A stretch of DNA of 64,000 bases, taken from positions 1-64,000 of the forward strand of contig NZ_RHJI01000020.1 in the NCBI RefSeq assembly GCF_004211955.1. The letters are read 5' to 3'. The stretch comes from Escherichia sp. E1V33. GTDB lineage: Bacteria > Pseudomonadota > Gammaproteobacteria > Enterobacterales > Enterobacteriaceae. The notes beneath the pieces were generated by a model. It was given only the letters and a program-made list of their open reading frames with translations. It had not been told where the DNA came from and searched no databases. This document shows, in pieces, positions 1-9,854 of the stretch (within the stretch, counting starts at the first letter, position 1; every line of letters starts with the position of its first letter). Both the position numbers and the translations under genes were made by a program.

Positions 1-59
1 CAAAAGCTGCCCTGCGCAGTGTTTAACTCCGCTTATACAGCGGCAGCCAAATCACCAGA
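1..59. repeat. Direct repeat copying the 3' end of cpxA
   Basis: Bases 1-59 are identical to bases 145-203 (offset 144); base 60 is the first mismatch with 204. The second copy lies over the stop codon and last codons of cpxA, so the first copy is a partial, non-coding duplicate of the cpxA 3' end. A REP pair lies between the two. The left limit of the repeat is outside the window. Confidence 0.9.
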
Positions 60-61
60 GA

Positions 62-145
<84 letters not shown>

Positions 146-166
146 AAAAGCTGCCCTGCGCAGTGT

Positions 167-1540
167 TTAACTCCGCTTATACAGCGGCAGCCAAATCACC
201 AGACGTAAACCGCCAAGCGGGCTGTCTTCCGCCTTCACCCAACCCCGATGCTGCTGGATGGCGGTTTCGACAATTGCCAGCCCCAGACCCGTACCGCCAG
301 ATTCACGATCGCGCGCTTCATCGGTGCGATAGAACGGACGGAAAATCTGTTCGCGATCTTCCGGGCTAACGCCAGGACCATCATCATCCACCGTAATGGT
401 GATACCGTCTTTATCTACCGCGAAGCCTACTTCGATCTTCGTATGGGAATAACGCAGAGCATTACGCACAATGTTTTCCAGCGCACTTTCCAGGGCGTTC
501 GGGTTGCCGTACAGCGGCCACGGCCCCGGCGGGAAGTTAACCGTAAACGACTTGCCCATTTGTTCCGCTTCGAACGCCGCGTTATCCAGCACTTCGTTCC
601 ACAACTGGTTGGCTTTGATTGTCTCGCTCACCAGCGCGTTTTTCTGCTGATTACGGGACATCACCAACAGGTCGTTGATCATGCTGTCCAGACGCTGGGC
701 TTCTGTTTCAATACGCTCCAGTTCCTTGCTTTCACCACTACGACGACGCAGTAACGCCGTACCCAGTTGCAGACGCGTCAGCGGCGTGCGCAGTTCGTGA
801 GAGATATCAGAAAGCAGGCGCTGCTGGGAGGTCATCATGCGTTCCAGCGCGGTCACCATCTGGTTAAAACTGGCACCTGCGGCAAGAAATTCTTGCGGCC
901 CCGCTTCCAGTTCAGGATGCTGGCGTAAGTTCCCCTGGGCAACTTCATCGGCCGCGTTTTTCAGCTTACGCGCCGGTTTTGCCAGACTCCAGGCCAACCA
1001 CAACAGCAGCGGCGTACTGACCAACATCGTGACAATCAGCAGTAATAGCGGGCGGTCAAACAGTAAGTTTATGAAATCGGATTGAGAACTGCTGGCCGGA
1101 CGAATCAGATAAAGCTGGTAATTATCTTCACCATCGCGCACGGAGAAGGGACCGACCAGTTCCACGCGGCCATACTTTTTCTTCTGCGGGTGATCGGCGT
1201 TATCTGCTTGTCCAATAAAGTTGCGAATGATCTGCATTTCGCTGCGTTCAGCGCCGATCACGCGGCCTTCAGTGGTCACCAGTAATAAACGCTGGCCTGG
1301 CGGCGCCCACTTATCAATGGCCCGGAACAGACGCCGCCACCACATTAAATCGTTGGGTGGATCGTTCGCCAGTTCCGCTTCGACATGCTGCTCAATCATC
1401 AGCCCCTGACGCTGTTCGCTATCCAGAAGCTCGGTCATCTGGCGTGAGTCGAGCTTGGGTAACATCAAAACCAGCATCAACACCAGCGCTAGCGTCAGCC
1501 AGAAGATGGCGAAGATGCGCGCGGTTAAACTGCCTATCAT
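167..1540 (-). CDS. cpxA: CpxA envelope-stress sensor histidine kinase
   Basis: Inner-membrane sensor kinase that phosphorylates CpxR when envelope proteins misfold and dephosphorylates it otherwise; held off by periplasmic CpxP. The 457 residues equal the K-12 length. Visible parts: TM1 about residues 8-28, a periplasmic sensor domain, TM2 about 163-186, HAMP, the H box SDISHELRTPL (His248 by family numbering), an N box with NIVRNALRYS, and the G boxes DDDGPGV and GGTGLGLAI. Its start overlaps the end of cpxR by 4 nt, so the two are translationally coupled. The last codons lie inside a duplicated segment. Confidence 0.98.
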   Translation of the reverse strand: MIGSLTARIFAIFWLTLALVLMLVLMLPKLDSRQMTELLDSEQRQGLMIEQHVEAELANDPPNDLMWWRRLFRAIDKWAPPGQRLLLVTTEGRVIGAERSEMQIIRNFIGQADNADHPQKKKYGRVELVGPFSVRDGEDNYQLYLIRPASSSQSDFINLLFDRPLLLLIVTMLVSTPLLLWLAWSLAKPARKLKNAADEVAQGNLRQHPELEAGPQEFLAAGASFNQMVTALERMMTSQQRLLSDISHELRTPLTRLQLGTALLRRRSGESKELERIETEAQRLDSMINDLLVMSRNQQKNALVSETIKANQLWNEVLDNAAFEAEQMGKSFTVNFPPGPWPLYGNPNALESALENIVRNALRYSHTKIEVGFAVDKDGITITVDDDGPGVSPEDREQIFRPFYRTDEARDRESGGTGLGLAIVETAIQQHRGWVKAEDSPLGGLRLVIWLPLYKRS

Positions 1541-2235
1541 GAAGCGGAAACCATCAGATAGCCGCGACCACGCAATGTTTTAAACCACGGATGACCGTCT
1601 TTACGATCCGGCAGCTTACGACGCAGGTTGGAAATATGCATATCGATAGCACGGTCGAAAGGCGTCAGGCGTTTGCCCAGCACTTCCTGGCTTAAATGCT
1701 CACGAGAAACCACCTGACCCAGATGCTGCGCCAGTAGGTAGAGCAGGGTAAATTCAGTACCGGTTAACTCCAGTGTTTGCCCGTCGAAGCTGGCTTCCTG
1801 ACGGCCTGGATTCAGCACTAAGGCGTCAACTTCCAGCGTCGGCGAACCGTTATCGCTGTTCTGCTGTTGTTCGCTCCAGTGCGAACGGCGCAGGATCGCG
1901 CGAATACGTGCAACCAGTTCACGATCGTTAAACGGTTTCGGGAGATAGTCATCCGCACCCAGCTCAAGGCCGAGGACGCGATCAAGTTCACTGCCGCGAG
2001 CCGTCAACATAATGACAGGCGTCTGGTGTGTCTGGCGAAGTGCTTTCAGCGTATCGATACCATTTTTCTTCGGCATCATCACATCAAGCAAAAGTAAATC
2101 AATGCTGTCGTCCAGAAGAGCAAGCGCCTGTTCCCCGTCGTGGGCAACAATCACGTTGAAGCCTTCCATCTCGAGCAGCTCCTTTAACAGGGAAGTCAGC
2201 TCTCGGTCATCATCAACTAACAGGATTTTATTCAT
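1537..2235 (-). CDS. cpxR: CpxR OmpR-family response regulator
   Basis: Cytoplasmic transcription factor that is phosphorylated by CpxA and binds GTAAA-N5-GTAAA repeats to control envelope folding factors. The 232 residues consist of a receiver domain (acidic pair near D8-D9, phospho-acceptor D51 in LLLLDVMMP, Lys in LPKPF) and a winged-helix domain ending in LRGRGYLM. It is the first gene of cpxRA and is divergent from cpxP. A CpxR box in the shared intergenic region implies autoregulation. Confidence 0.98.
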   Translation of the reverse strand: MNKILLVDDDRELTSLLKELLEMEGFNVIVAHDGEQALALLDDSIDLLLLDVMMPKKNGIDTLKALRQTHQTPVIMLTARGSELDRVLGLELGADDYLPKPFNDRELVARIRAILRRSHWSEQQQNSDNGSPTLEVDALVLNPGRQEASFDGQTLELTGTEFTLLYLLAQHLGQVVSREHLSQEVLGKRLTPFDRAIDMHISNLRRKLPDRKDGHPWFKTLRGRGYLMVSAS

Positions 2236-2290
2236 TGTTTAAATACCTCCGAGGCAGAAATTACGTCATCAGACGTCGCTAATCCATGAC

Positions 2291-2305
2291 TTTACGTTGT
2301 TTTAC
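2291..2305 (-). promoter_or_regulatory. CpxR box between cpxR and cpxP
   Basis: On the minus strand the sequence reads GTAAA-ACAAC-GTAAA, a perfect match to the CpxR consensus GTAAA-N5-GTAAA. It lies between the divergent cpxRA and cpxP genes and so can serve both promoters. Confidence 0.85.
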
Positions 2306-2383
2306 ACCCCCTGACGCATGTTTGCAGCCTGAATCGTAAACTCTCTATCGTTGAATCGCGACAGAAAGATTTGGGAGCAAATG

Positions 2384-2884
2384 ATGCGCATAGTTACCGC
2401 TGCCGTCATGGCCTCAACGCTGGCAGTCAGTTCATTAAGCCACGCTGCTGAAGTCGGTTCAGGCGATAACTGGCATCCGGGAGAAGAACTTACGCAGCGC
2501 AGTACGCAGAGCCATATGTTCGACGGCATAAGTTTAACCGAACATCAGCGTCAGCAGATGCGAGATCTTATGCAACAGGCCCGGCACGAACAGCCACCTG
2601 TTAATGTTAGCGAACTGGAGACAATGCATCGCCTTGTCACCGCAGAAAATTTTGATGAAAACGCTGTGCGCGCACAGGCAGAAAAAATGGCGAACGAGCA
2701 AATAGCTCGTCAGGTTGAGATGGCAAAAGTCCGCAACCAAATGTATCGCCTGTTAACGCCAGAGCAGCAAGCGGTTTTAAACAAGAAACATCAACAACGA
2801 ATGGAGCAGTTGCGCGACGTGACGCAATGGCAAAAAAGTTCATCGTTGAAGCTATTGAGTAGTAGCAACTCACGTTCCCAGTAG
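2384..2884 (+). CDS. cpxP: CpxP periplasmic chaperone-like Cpx inhibitor
   Basis: Periplasmic LTXXQ-family protein that binds CpxA and misfolded proteins and is degraded by DegP under stress, which releases CpxA. The 166 residues start [17 protein letters not shown] with a signal peptide cleaved near SHA-AE. The LTXXQ signatures are visible as LTEHQRQQM and [10 protein letters not shown] chose the ATG at 2384 over the one at 2381 because GGGAG at 2373-2377 is then better spaced and it gives the K-12 length. The gene is divergent from cpxRA and preceded by a CpxR box. Confidence 0.95.
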   Translation: MRIVTAAVMASTLAVSSLSHAAEVGSGDNWHPGEELTQRSTQSHMFDGISLTEHQRQQMRDLMQQARHEQPPVNVSELETMHRLVTAENFDENAVRAQAEKMANEQIARQVEMAKVRNQMYRLLTPEQQAVLNKKHQQRMEQLRDVTQWQKSSSLKLLSSSNSRSQ

Positions 2885-2893
2885 TAAACCCTG

Positions 2894-2950
2894 TTTTCCT
2901 TGCCATAGACACCATCCCTGTCTTCCCCCACATGATGTGGGGGTTTTTTT
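2894..2950 (+). ncRNA. cpxQ: CpxQ sRNA from the cpxP 3' UTR, with terminator
   Basis: In E. coli and Salmonella, RNase E cleaves the cpxP mRNA to release a roughly 60-nt Hfq-binding sRNA, CpxQ, which represses envelope-protein mRNAs. The matching region here starts in TTTTCCTTGCC just after the cpxP stop and ends at a strong intrinsic terminator (stem CCCCCACAT at 2925-2933, pairing with 2935-2943, then a T run). The 5' end is placed by memory of the K-12 processing site and may be off by a few bases. Confidence 0.8.
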
Positions 2951-3032
2951 TATCCGCAATTTGCCTGTTACTTGATGCATTGCAGATGATTTGCATCCGT
3001 TATACTACCGTCAGTTGATAGCGGGAGTATTT

Positions 3033-3935
3033 ATGAATCAATCTTATGGGCAGCTGGTTAGTCGGGCGGCGATTGCTGCAACGGCGATGGCTTCGCTGTT
3101 ATTACTGATTAAAATTTTTGCATGGTGGTATACCGGATCAGTGAGTATTCTCGCTGCGCTGGTGGATTCGCTGGTGGATATCGGCGCGTCATTAACTAAC
3201 TTATTGGTCGTGCGCTACTCACTGCAACCTGCCGACGATAATCACTCCTTTGGTCACGGTAAAGCTGAGTCGCTCGCCGCGCTGGCGCAAAGTATGTTTA
3301 TCTCTGGCTCCGCGCTGTTCCTGTTTTTGACCGGGATTCAGCATTTGGTTTCTCCGACACCGATGAAAGACCCGGGTGTTGGGGTTATCGTGACTATTGT
3401 GGCGCTAATTTGTACGATTATTCTGGTCTCGTTTCAGCGTTGGGTCGTTCGCCGGACGCAAAGCCAGGCAGTGCGGGCAGATATGCTACATTATCAGTCT
3501 GATGTTATGATGAACGGCGCGATTTTGCTGGCGCTGGGATTGTCCTGGTATGGCTGGCATCGTGCTGATGCCCTGTTTGCTTTGGGAATCGGCATCTATA
3601 TTTTATATAGCGCGTTACGCATGGGGTATGAGGCGGTCCAGTCATTATTGGATCGCGCGCTGCCCGATGGCGAACGACAGGAAATTATTGATATCGTGAC
3701 TTCCTGGCCGGGAGTTAGCGGCGCTCACGATCTTCGCACGCGGCAGTCAGGGCCGACCCGCTTTATTCAGATTCATTTGGAAATGGAAGACTCTCTGCCT
3801 TTGGTTCAGGCACATATGGTGGCGGATCAGGTAGAGCAGGCTATTTTACGGCGTTTTCCGGGTTCAGATGTGATTATCCATCAGGATCCTTGTTCTGTCG
3901 TACCCAGGGAGAGTAAACGGTCTACGCTTTCATAA
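3033..3935 (+). CDS. fieF: FieF (YiiP) cation-diffusion-facilitator efflux pump
   Basis: Inner-membrane homodimeric proton/metal antiporter that exports Zn2+ and Fe2+. The 300 residues have six TM helices and a cytoplasmic C-terminal domain. The transport-site residues D45 and D49 ([11 protein letters not shown]) and the later His-Asp pair in [11 protein letters not shown] (H153, D157) are present, and HSFGHGKAE forms the inter-helix site. The start at 3033 has GCGGGAG upstream and gives the family length; an in-frame upstream codon would add 14 unconserved residues. Confidence 0.97.
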   Translation: MNQSYGQLVSRAAIAATAMASLLLLIKIFAWWYTGSVSILAALVDSLVDIGASLTNLLVVRYSLQPADDNHSFGHGKAESLAALAQSMFISGSALFLFLTGIQHLVSPTPMKDPGVGVIVTIVALICTIILVSFQRWVVRRTQSQAVRADMLHYQSDVMMNGAILLALGLSWYGWHRADALFALGIGIYILYSALRMGYEAVQSLLDRALPDGERQEIIDIVTSWPGVSGAHDLRTRQSGPTRFIQIHLEMEDSLPLVQAHMVADQVEQAILRRFPGSDVIIHQDPCSVVPRESKRSTLS

Positions 3936-4115
3936 TCCGTATAAAAGAGAGCCAGACCCGCATTTTGTGTATAAAATACCGCCATTTGGCCTGACCTGAA
4001 TCAATTCAGCAGGAAGTGATTGTTATACTATTTGTACATTCGTTGGATCACTTCGATGTGCAAGAAGACTTCCGGCAACAGATTTCATTTTGCATTCCAA
4101 AGTTCAGAGGTAGTC

Positions 4116-5078
4116 ATGATTAAGAAAATCGGTGTGTTGACAAGCGGCGGTGATGCGCCAGGCATGAACGCCGCAATTCGCGGAGTTGTTCGTTCTGCGC
4201 TGACAGAAGGTCTGGAAGTAATGGGTATTTATGACGGCTATCTGGGTCTGTATGAAGACCGTATGGTACAGCTAGACCGTTACAGCGTGTCTGACATGAT
4301 CAACCGTGGCGGTACATTCCTCGGTTCTGCGCGCTTCCCGGAATTCCGCGACGAGAACATCCGCGCCGTGGCTATCGAAAACCTGAAAAAACGTGGCATT
4401 GACGCGCTGGTGGTTATCGGCGGTGACGGTTCCTACATGGGTGCAATGCGTCTGACCGAAATGGGCTTCCCATGCATCGGCCTGCCGGGCACCATCGACA
4501 ACGACATCAAAGGCACTGACTACACCATTGGTTTCTTCACTGCGTTGAGCACCGTTGTAGAAGCGATCGACCGTCTGCGTGACACCTCTTCTTCTCACCA
4601 GCGTATTTCCGTGGTGGAAGTGATGGGCCGTTATTGTGGCGATCTGACGTTGGCTGCGGCCATTGCCGGTGGCTGTGAATTCGTTGTGGTTCCGGAAGTT
4701 GAATTCAGCCGTGAAGACCTGGTAAACGAAATCAAAGCGGGTATCGCGAAAGGTAAAAAACACGCGATTGTGGCGATCACTGAACATATGTGTGACGTCG
4801 ACGAGCTGGCACACTTCATCGAAAAAGAAACTGGTCGTGAAACTCGCGCAACTGTGCTGGGCCACATCCAGCGTGGTGGTTCCCCGGTACCTTACGACCG
4901 TATTCTGGCTTCCCGTATGGGCGCTTACGCTATCGAGCTGCTGCTGGCTGGTTACGGCGGTCGTTGCGTAGGTATCCAGAACGAACAGCTGGTTCACCAT
5001 GACATCATCGACGCTATCGAAAATATGAAGCGTCCGTTCAAAGGCGACTGGCTGGACTGCGCGAAAAAACTGTATTGA
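4116..5078 (+). CDS. pfkA: ATP-dependent 6-phosphofructokinase I
   Basis: Cytoplasmic tetramer that makes fructose 1,6-bisphosphate from fructose 6-phosphate and ATP, the committed step of glycolysis, with allosteric control by ADP/GDP and PEP. The 320 residues include the ATP-binding GGDAPGMN loop, GGDGSYMGA, and the catalytic PGTIDNDI with D127. The start follows AGAGG at 4105-4110; the reading frame upstream lacks conservation. It is monocistronic between fieF and sbp, with REPs and a terminator downstream. Confidence 0.98.
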   Translation: MIKKIGVLTSGGDAPGMNAAIRGVVRSALTEGLEVMGIYDGYLGLYEDRMVQLDRYSVSDMINRGGTFLGSARFPEFRDENIRAVAIENLKKRGIDALVVIGGDGSYMGAMRLTEMGFPCIGLPGTIDNDIKGTDYTIGFFTALSTVVEAIDRLRDTSSSHQRISVVEVMGRYCGDLTLAAAIAGGCEFVVVPEVEFSREDLVNEIKAGIAKGKKHAIVAITEHMCDVDELAHFIEKETGRETRATVLGHIQRGGSPVPYDRILASRMGAYAIELLLAGYGGRCVGIQNEQLVHHDIIDAIENMKRPFKGDWLDCAKKLY

Positions 5079-5133
5079 TGATTTCGGAAAAAGGCAGATT
5101 CCTTTAGCCTGAAACCGATGACAGAAGCAAAAA

Positions 5134-5233
5134 TGCCTGATGCGCTTCGCTTATCAGGCCTACATGAATTATGCAATTTATTGAATTTGCAAACTTTTGT
5201 AGGCCGGATAAGGCGCTCGCGCCGCATCCGGCA
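5134..5233. repeat. REP pair between pfkA and sbp
   Basis: The 319-base gap after pfkA holds two REP units: TGCCTGATGCGCTTCGC...CAGGCCTAC (5134-5163) and GTAGGCCGGATAAGGCGC...ATCCGGCA (5199-5233). The rest of the gap has a terminator (5263-5285) and the sbp promoter leader. Confidence 0.88.
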
Positions 5234-5262
5234 TGGATAAAGCGCACTTTGTCAGCAATATG

Positions 5263-5285
5263 AGGCGGATTTCTTCCGCCTTTTT
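5263..5285 (+). terminator. Intrinsic terminator after pfkA
   Basis: Stem AGGCGGA (5263-5269) pairs with TCCGCCT (5275-5281) across TTTCT and is followed by a T run. It ends transcription from pfkA before sbp. Confidence 0.75.
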
Positions 5286-5397
5286 AATCCCCCAACATAT
5301 ACCCACAAGTTATAGCCAATCTTTTTTTATTCTTTAATGTTTGAATCCCTTTCTGGCACGCTTTGCTCATCACAACACAACATAAGAGAGCCGGGCG

Positions 5398-6387
5398 ATG
5401 AACAAGTGGGGCGTAGGGTTAACTTTATTACTGGCAGCGACCAGCGTTATGGCAAAGGATATTCAGCTTCTTAACGTTTCATATGATCCAACGCGCGAAT
5501 TGTACGAACAGTACAACAAGGCATTCAGCGCCCACTGGAAACAGCAAACTGGCGATAACGTGGTTATTCGTCAGTCACACGGTGGTTCTGGTAAACAAGC
5601 GACGTCGGTTATCAACGGTATTGAAGCTGATGTTGTCACGCTGGCTCTGGCCTATGATGTGGACGCGATTGCGGAACGCGGGCGTATTGATAAAGAGTGG
5701 ATCAAGCGTCTGCCGGATAACTCCGCACCGTACACTTCCACCATTGTTTTTCTGGTGCGCAAGGGTAATCCGAAGCAGATCCACGACTGGAACGATCTGA
5801 TTAAGCCCGGTGTTTCGGTGATCACGCCTAATCCGAAAAGCTCTGGTGGTGCTCGCTGGAACTACCTGGCAGCCTGGGGCTACGCGCTGCACCACAACAA
5901 CAACGATCAGGCAAAGGCACAGGATTTTGTTCGGGCACTGTATAAAAACGTCGAAGTTCTGGATTCTGGCGCGCGCGGCTCCACTAACACCTTTGTCGAG
6001 CGCGGAATTGGCGATGTACTGATTGCCTGGGAAAACGAAGCTCTGCTGGCAGCGAATGAACTGGGGAAAGATAAATTCGAAATTGTCACCCCGAGTGAGT
6101 CTATTCTCGCAGAACCTACGGTGTCAGTTGTCGATAAAGTGGTAGAGAAAAAAGGCACCAAAGAGGTGGCGGAAGCTTACCTGAACTATCTCTACTCGCC
6201 AGAAGGCCAGGAGATTGCGGCTAAAAACTACTATCGTCCGCGCGATCCTCAGGTAGCGAAAAAATATGAAAATGCCTTTCCGAAGCTGAAGTTATTCACC
6301 ATTGATGAAGAGTTCGGTGGCTGGACGAAAGCGCAAAAAGAGCATTTCTCTAACGGCGGTACGTTTGACCAAATCAGTAAACGTTAA
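5398..6387 (+). CDS. sbp: Periplasmic sulfate-binding protein
   Basis: Binds sulfate (and thiosulfate) in the periplasm and delivers it to the CysAWT ABC importer. The 329 residues start with a signal peptide ([19 protein letters not shown]), cleaved before [15 protein letters not shown]. The family signatures [10 protein letters not shown] and [16 protein letters not shown] are intact. It is monocistronic, with GAGAG just upstream and an intrinsic terminator after. Expression in the family depends on CysB; I did not identify a specific CysB site. Confidence 0.98.
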   Translation: MNKWGVGLTLLLAATSVMAKDIQLLNVSYDPTRELYEQYNKAFSAHWKQQTGDNVVIRQSHGGSGKQATSVINGIEADVVTLALAYDVDAIAERGRIDKEWIKRLPDNSAPYTSTIVFLVRKGNPKQIHDWNDLIKPGVSVITPNPKSSGGARWNYLAAWGYALHHNNNDQAKAQDFVRALYKNVEVLDSGARGSTNTFVERGIGDVLIAWENEALLAANELGKDKFEIVTPSESILAEPTVSVVDKVVEKKGTKEVAEAYLNYLYSPEGQEIAAKNYYRPRDPQVAKKYENAFPKLKLFTIDEEFGGWTKAQKEHFSNGGTFDQISKR

Positions 6388-6405
6388 TATTTTTAAGACT
6401 CTCAG

Positions 6406-6437
6406 CCCGGTGGCATCTCGCGACCGGGTTTTTTATT
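6406..6437 (+). terminator. Intrinsic terminator after sbp
   Basis: Stem CCCGGT (6406-6411) pairs with ACCGGG (6423-6428), followed by a run of six T. Confidence 0.85.
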
Positions 6438-6490
6438 TGTCTCGATTTTGCGTTACCCTTGCATCTCTTTGAGGTACAGGGAAAAAAAAG

Positions 6491-7246
6491 ATGAAAAAAG
6501 CAGGTCTTCTTTTTTTAGCGATGATGGTTATCGCTGTTGCAGCTGCGGGCATTGGTTACTGGAAATTGACCGGCGAAGAGTCGGATACGTTACGTCAGAT
6601 TGCCCTTGAGCAATGTTTACCCAACCAGCAGCAAAACCAAAACCCTTCGCCATGTGCGGAAGTCAAACCCAATGCCGGATATGTGGTTTTAAAAGACCTC
6701 AACGGTCCTCTGCAATATTTGTTGATGCCAACGTATCGTATCAACGGCACTGAAAGTCCATTGTTAACCGATCCATCAACGCCTAATTTCTTCTGGTTAG
6801 CCTGGCAGGCGCGTGATTTTATGAGCAAAAAATACGGCCAGCCAGTCCCCGATCGCGCGGTATCTCTGGCGATTAACTCCCGTACCGGGCGCACGCAAAA
6901 CCATTTTCATATCCATATCTCTTGTATTCGTCCTGATGTGCGCGAACAACTGGATAATAATCTGGCGAATATCAGCACCCGTTGGTTACCGCTGCCCGGT
7001 GGGCTGCGTGGGCATGAATATCTGGCGCGTCGGGTAACTGAAAGCGAGCTGGTGAAACGTAGTCCGTTTATGATGCTGGCGGAAGAAGTACCAGAGGCAC
7101 GGGAACATATGGGCAGTTACGCGCTGGCGATGGTGCGACAGAGTGATAACTCGTTTGTATTGCTGGCGACGCAGCGTAATCTGCTGACGCTGAATCGAGC
7201 CTCAGCTGAGGAACTTCAGGATCATCAGTGTGAGATTCTGCGTTAA
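6491..7246 (+). CDS. cdh: CDP-diacylglycerol pyrophosphatase
   Basis: Membrane-anchored hydrolase that splits CDP-diacylglycerol into phosphatidate and CMP. The 251 residues begin with one hydrophobic anchor (about residues 4-25) and an otherwise soluble domain. The HIT-like motif [14 protein letters not shown] carries the predicted catalytic histidines. The start follows the AGGTACAGGGAAAAAA leader. It converges on tpiA and shares a bidirectional hairpin with it. Confidence 0.96.
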   Translation: MKKAGLLFLAMMVIAVAAAGIGYWKLTGEESDTLRQIALEQCLPNQQQNQNPSPCAEVKPNAGYVVLKDLNGPLQYLLMPTYRINGTESPLLTDPSTPNFFWLAWQARDFMSKKYGQPVPDRAVSLAINSRTGRTQNHFHIHISCIRPDVREQLDNNLANISTRWLPLPGGLRGHEYLARRVTESELVKRSPFMMLAEEVPEAREHMGSYALAMVRQSDNSFVLLATQRNLLTLNRASAEELQDHQCEILR

Positions 7247-7269
7247 AGCAAGGAATTGAGGAAAGCTAA

Positions 7270-7292
7270 GTGCCGGATGCGATATCCGGCAC
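7270..7292. terminator. Bidirectional hairpin between cdh and tpiA
   Basis: Perfect 9-bp stem GTGCCGGAT (7270-7278) / ATCCGGCAC (7284-7292) with a 5-nt loop between two convergent genes. It lacks a strong T run on either strand, so it may act mainly as an mRNA 3' stabiliser; it resembles half a REP. Confidence 0.6.
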
Positions 7293-7301
7293 CTGTCAGA
7301 C

Positions 7302-8069
7302 TTAAGCCTGTTTAGCCGCTTCTGCAGCTTTAACGATCACTGCGAAGGCGTCAGCTTTCAGAGAAGCACCGCCAACCAGCGCGCCGTCGATGTCCGGCTG
7401 AGCGAACAGTTCTGCAGCGTTAGACGCGTTTACAGAACCGCCGTACTGGATGATCACTTGTTCAGCGATGTTAGCGTCAACTTTAGCGATGTGGTCACGG
7501 ATGAATTTGTGAACAGCCTGTGCCTGCGCCGGAGTTGCAGATTTGCCAGTACCGATTGCCCATACTGGTTCGTAAGCAATAACCGCACCTTCGAATGCTG
7601 CAGCACCCTGAGTTTTCAGTACTGCGTCGATCTGACGTGCGCAAACTTCTTCAGTTTTGCCCGCTTCGTTTTCCGCTTCGGTTTCACCGATGCACAGAAC
7701 CGGAGTCAAACCCTGCTCTTTCAACACCGCGAATTTTTTCGCGATCAGTTCGTCAGACTCTTTGTGGTAAGTACGACGTTCAGAGTGACCGATGATGATG
7801 TACTGTGCGCCGATGTCTTTCAGCATAGCAGCAGAGGTTTCACCGGTGAATGCGCCGGACAGGTTCAGATCCACGTTCTGCGCACCCAGCATGATGTGGC
7901 TGCCTTCAGCTTCACGCTTCGCCATATCGATGTACATTTCCGGTGGTGCGATTGCAACCGCACAGCCAGCAACACCTGCCAGCTCTTTACGCAGGTTAGA
8001 AACCAGCTCATGAACCATGTGGCGGCTGCCGTTCAGTTTCCAGTTACCCATCACTAAAGGATGTCGCAT
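7302..8069 (-). CDS. tpiA: Triosephosphate isomerase
   Basis: Interconverts dihydroxyacetone phosphate and glyceraldehyde 3-phosphate in glycolysis. The 255 residues form a full TIM barrel with catalytic K11 (GNWKLNG), H95 (IIGHSERR) and E167 ([11 protein letters not shown]), and the phosphate-binding GGSVN and GGASL loops. It is complete at the family length and monocistronic, convergent with cdh. Confidence 0.99.
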
Positions 8070-8176
8070 TTTAATTCTCCACGCTTATAAGCGAATAAAG
8101 GAAGATGGCCGCCCCGCAGGGCAGCAGGTCTGTGAAACAGTATAGAGATTCATCCGCGGAAAGGCTTTGCTTTTTG

Positions 8177-8776
8177 TCATTTATTCAACCCTTCAAGCGA
8201 TTCAGATAGCGCCAGCTTAATCGGTTCAACAGCGAAGGTCAGTCCCTTTTCGCCGTTGTCCGCGACAACATAGCGCAGTGCGCCTTCTGTCTCGGTGTAA
8301 TAACGTTTGTTTTTCCCCGCAGTAAGGAGCGATTGCAGCTTTTTCTGACTTTGTGTTTTGGTCATCAGTGGGGTGAGTGTGCGGATCACCGCCGCCATGT
8401 ATTCATGAGCTTTCGCTTTGGCGGCTTTTTGCTCTGGTCCCTGGATTGGTAGCCAGGTAATTTGAATGCTTTTGATTTTTAAAGTGCCGCGCTCCAGCGC
8501 CGTAGAGGCATACAAGTTCTCGTTAATTTTACTGGCGGCGCGAGTCAGATTGGCTTTGTCGGGGCTGCTGTCGATGGCGCGAAACTCGTTCAGTGGCAGG
8601 TTGGGGTTCTGGCTGTTAAAGTTTTCTCGAAACTGGCTGATGGAGAGATCGAAGGTAGGGGCGCCAGCAAGCAGATAGGGCGCAGTGGTCGCCGTACCTG
8701 GTGTTTGTGCATGCACCGTTGTGCTAACGGCTGATGCAGAACATAAGAGAAAAAACAGCGTAAACCCTGGCTTCAT
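8177..8776 (-). CDS. yiiQ: YiiQ, secreted DUF1454 protein of unknown function
   Basis: The 199-residue protein has a signal peptide (MKPGFTLFFLLCSASAVSTTVHA, cleaved before QTPG) and a soluble periplasmic domain. I recognise it as the enterobacterial YiiQ/DUF1454 family, which has no assigned function. It lies upstream of tpiA on the same strand and is divergent from yiiR. No catalytic motif is apparent. Confidence 0.9.
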   Translation of the reverse strand: MKPGFTLFFLLCSASAVSTTVHAQTPGTATTAPYLLAGAPTFDLSISQFRENFNSQNPNLPLNEFRAIDSSPDKANLTRAASKINENLYASTALERGTLKIKSIQITWLPIQGPEQKAAKAKAHEYMAAVIRTLTPLMTKTQSQKKLQSLLTAGKNKRYYTETEGALRYVVADNGEKGLTFAVEPIKLALSESLEGLNK

Positions 8777-8876
8777 CGACAGTACCTTTTGTTATGACTG
8801 GCTCCGATTAAAACGATATCTGTCTCCCTTGTCAAAAGGGTAGAATCCTGGAAAAGACAACCATCAAGGAACTTAC

Positions 8877-9317
8877 ATGACCATACAGCAATGGTTATTC
8901 TCATTTAAAGGGCGTATTGGACGCCGTGATTTCTGGATTTGGATAGGCCTCTGGTTCGTTGGCATGCTGGTGCTTTTCTCACTGGCAGGTAAAAACTTAC
9001 TCGATATCCAGACCGCCGCGTTTTGCCTGGTGTGCTTACTTTGGCCGACAGCGGCAGTAACGGTCAAACGGCTGCACGATCGCGGGCGTTCCGGCGCATG
9101 GGCATTTTTAATGATTGTAGCGTGGATGCTGCTGGCGGGTAACTGGGCGATTTTACCGGGCGTCTGGCAATGGACGGTTGGGCGTTTTGTCCCGACGTTG
9201 ATTCTGGTGATGATGCTTATTGATCTTGGCGCATTTGTCGGTACGCAGGGCGAAAATAAATTTGGCAAAGATACTCTGGATGTGAAGTATAAAGCCGACA
9301 ATAAATCAAGTAATTAA
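8877..9317 (+). CDS. yiiR: YiiR, DUF805 inner-membrane protein
   Basis: A 146-residue protein with several TM helices. The DUF805 hallmarks are visible: N-terminal FSFKGRIGRRDFWIW, then the conserved TVKRLHDRGRSGAW loop. Function is unknown. It is divergent from yiiQ with a short intergenic region and a RBS (AAGGA) directly before the ATG. Confidence 0.9.
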   Translation: MTIQQWLFSFKGRIGRRDFWIWIGLWFVGMLVLFSLAGKNLLDIQTAAFCLVCLLWPTAAVTVKRLHDRGRSGAWAFLMIVAWMLLAGNWAILPGVWQWTVGRFVPTLILVMMLIDLGAFVGTQGENKFGKDTLDVKYKADNKSSN

Positions 9318-9344
9318 CCTTTAATATATCTCTTATTGCTATTT

Positions 9345-9392
9345 TTTTCCGGGATCGTTATTTCCACGCTGGAAATGACAATGCCCGGAAAA
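9345..9392. terminator. Two-stage hairpin after yiiR
   Basis: An outer 9-bp stem TTTTCCGGG (9345-9353) / CCCGGAAAA (9384-9392) encloses an inner 7-bp stem ATTTCCA (9360-9366) / TGGAAAT (9370-9376). It follows yiiR and precedes the yiiS-uspD promoter region. It has no long T run on the plus strand, so it is either a weak terminator or an RNA structural element. Confidence 0.6.
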
Positions 9393-9528
9393 TCCCCCTC
9401 ATTTCCTTACATTAAGCAATATCAAAAAAAATGGTAATCCATAAGATCATTACTTGTTTGTTCTTCTCTTAACGGCGCATTATTCTTAAGTCGTAATCGA
9501 CAGAGAGGCGAATATACAGAGGTGCCCT

Positions 9529-9828
9529 ATGAAAGATGTCGTAGATAAATGCAGTACTAAAGGATGTGCGATTGATATCGGTACGGTGATTGATAACGAC
9601 AACTGTACCAGTAAGTTTTCGCGTTTTTTTGCCACTCGCGAAGAAGCAGAGTCCTTTATGACCAAACTGAAAGAGCTTGCCGCCACTGCATCCTCTGCGG
9701 ATGAAGGGGCCAGCGTGGCCTATAAGATTAAGGATCTGGAGGGGCAAGTTGAGCTTGATGCGGCCTTCACCTTCTCATGCCAGGCCGAGATGATTATTTT
9801 TGAGTTGTCCCTGCGTTCGTTAGCTTGA
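9529..9828 (+). CDS. yiiS: YiiS, small DUF406-family protein
   Basis: A 99-residue soluble protein of the YfcZ/YiiS (DUF406) family, recognised from the cysteine-bearing N-terminus ([21 protein letters not shown]) and the [16 protein letters not shown] segment. No biochemical function is known to me. It is followed 26 bp later by uspD, and the two are probably cotranscribed. Confidence 0.9.
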   Translation: MKDVVDKCSTKGCAIDIGTVIDNDNCTSKFSRFFATREEAESFMTKLKELAATASSADEGASVAYKIKDLEGQVELDAAFTFSCQAEMIIFELSLRSLA

Positions 9829-9854
9829 TGGAGTCGCTTTAGAAGGAGTTAAAC

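Noticed and set aside
4272-5000. Antisense open frame (242 codons) opposite pfkA
   Set aside because: Mirror frame of a highly biased gene; no RBS and no domain.
7458-8057. Plus-strand open frame (199 codons) opposite tpiA
   Set aside because: It is antisense to triosephosphate isomerase, and its product is low-complexity and Cys/Phe-rich without a recognisable domain.
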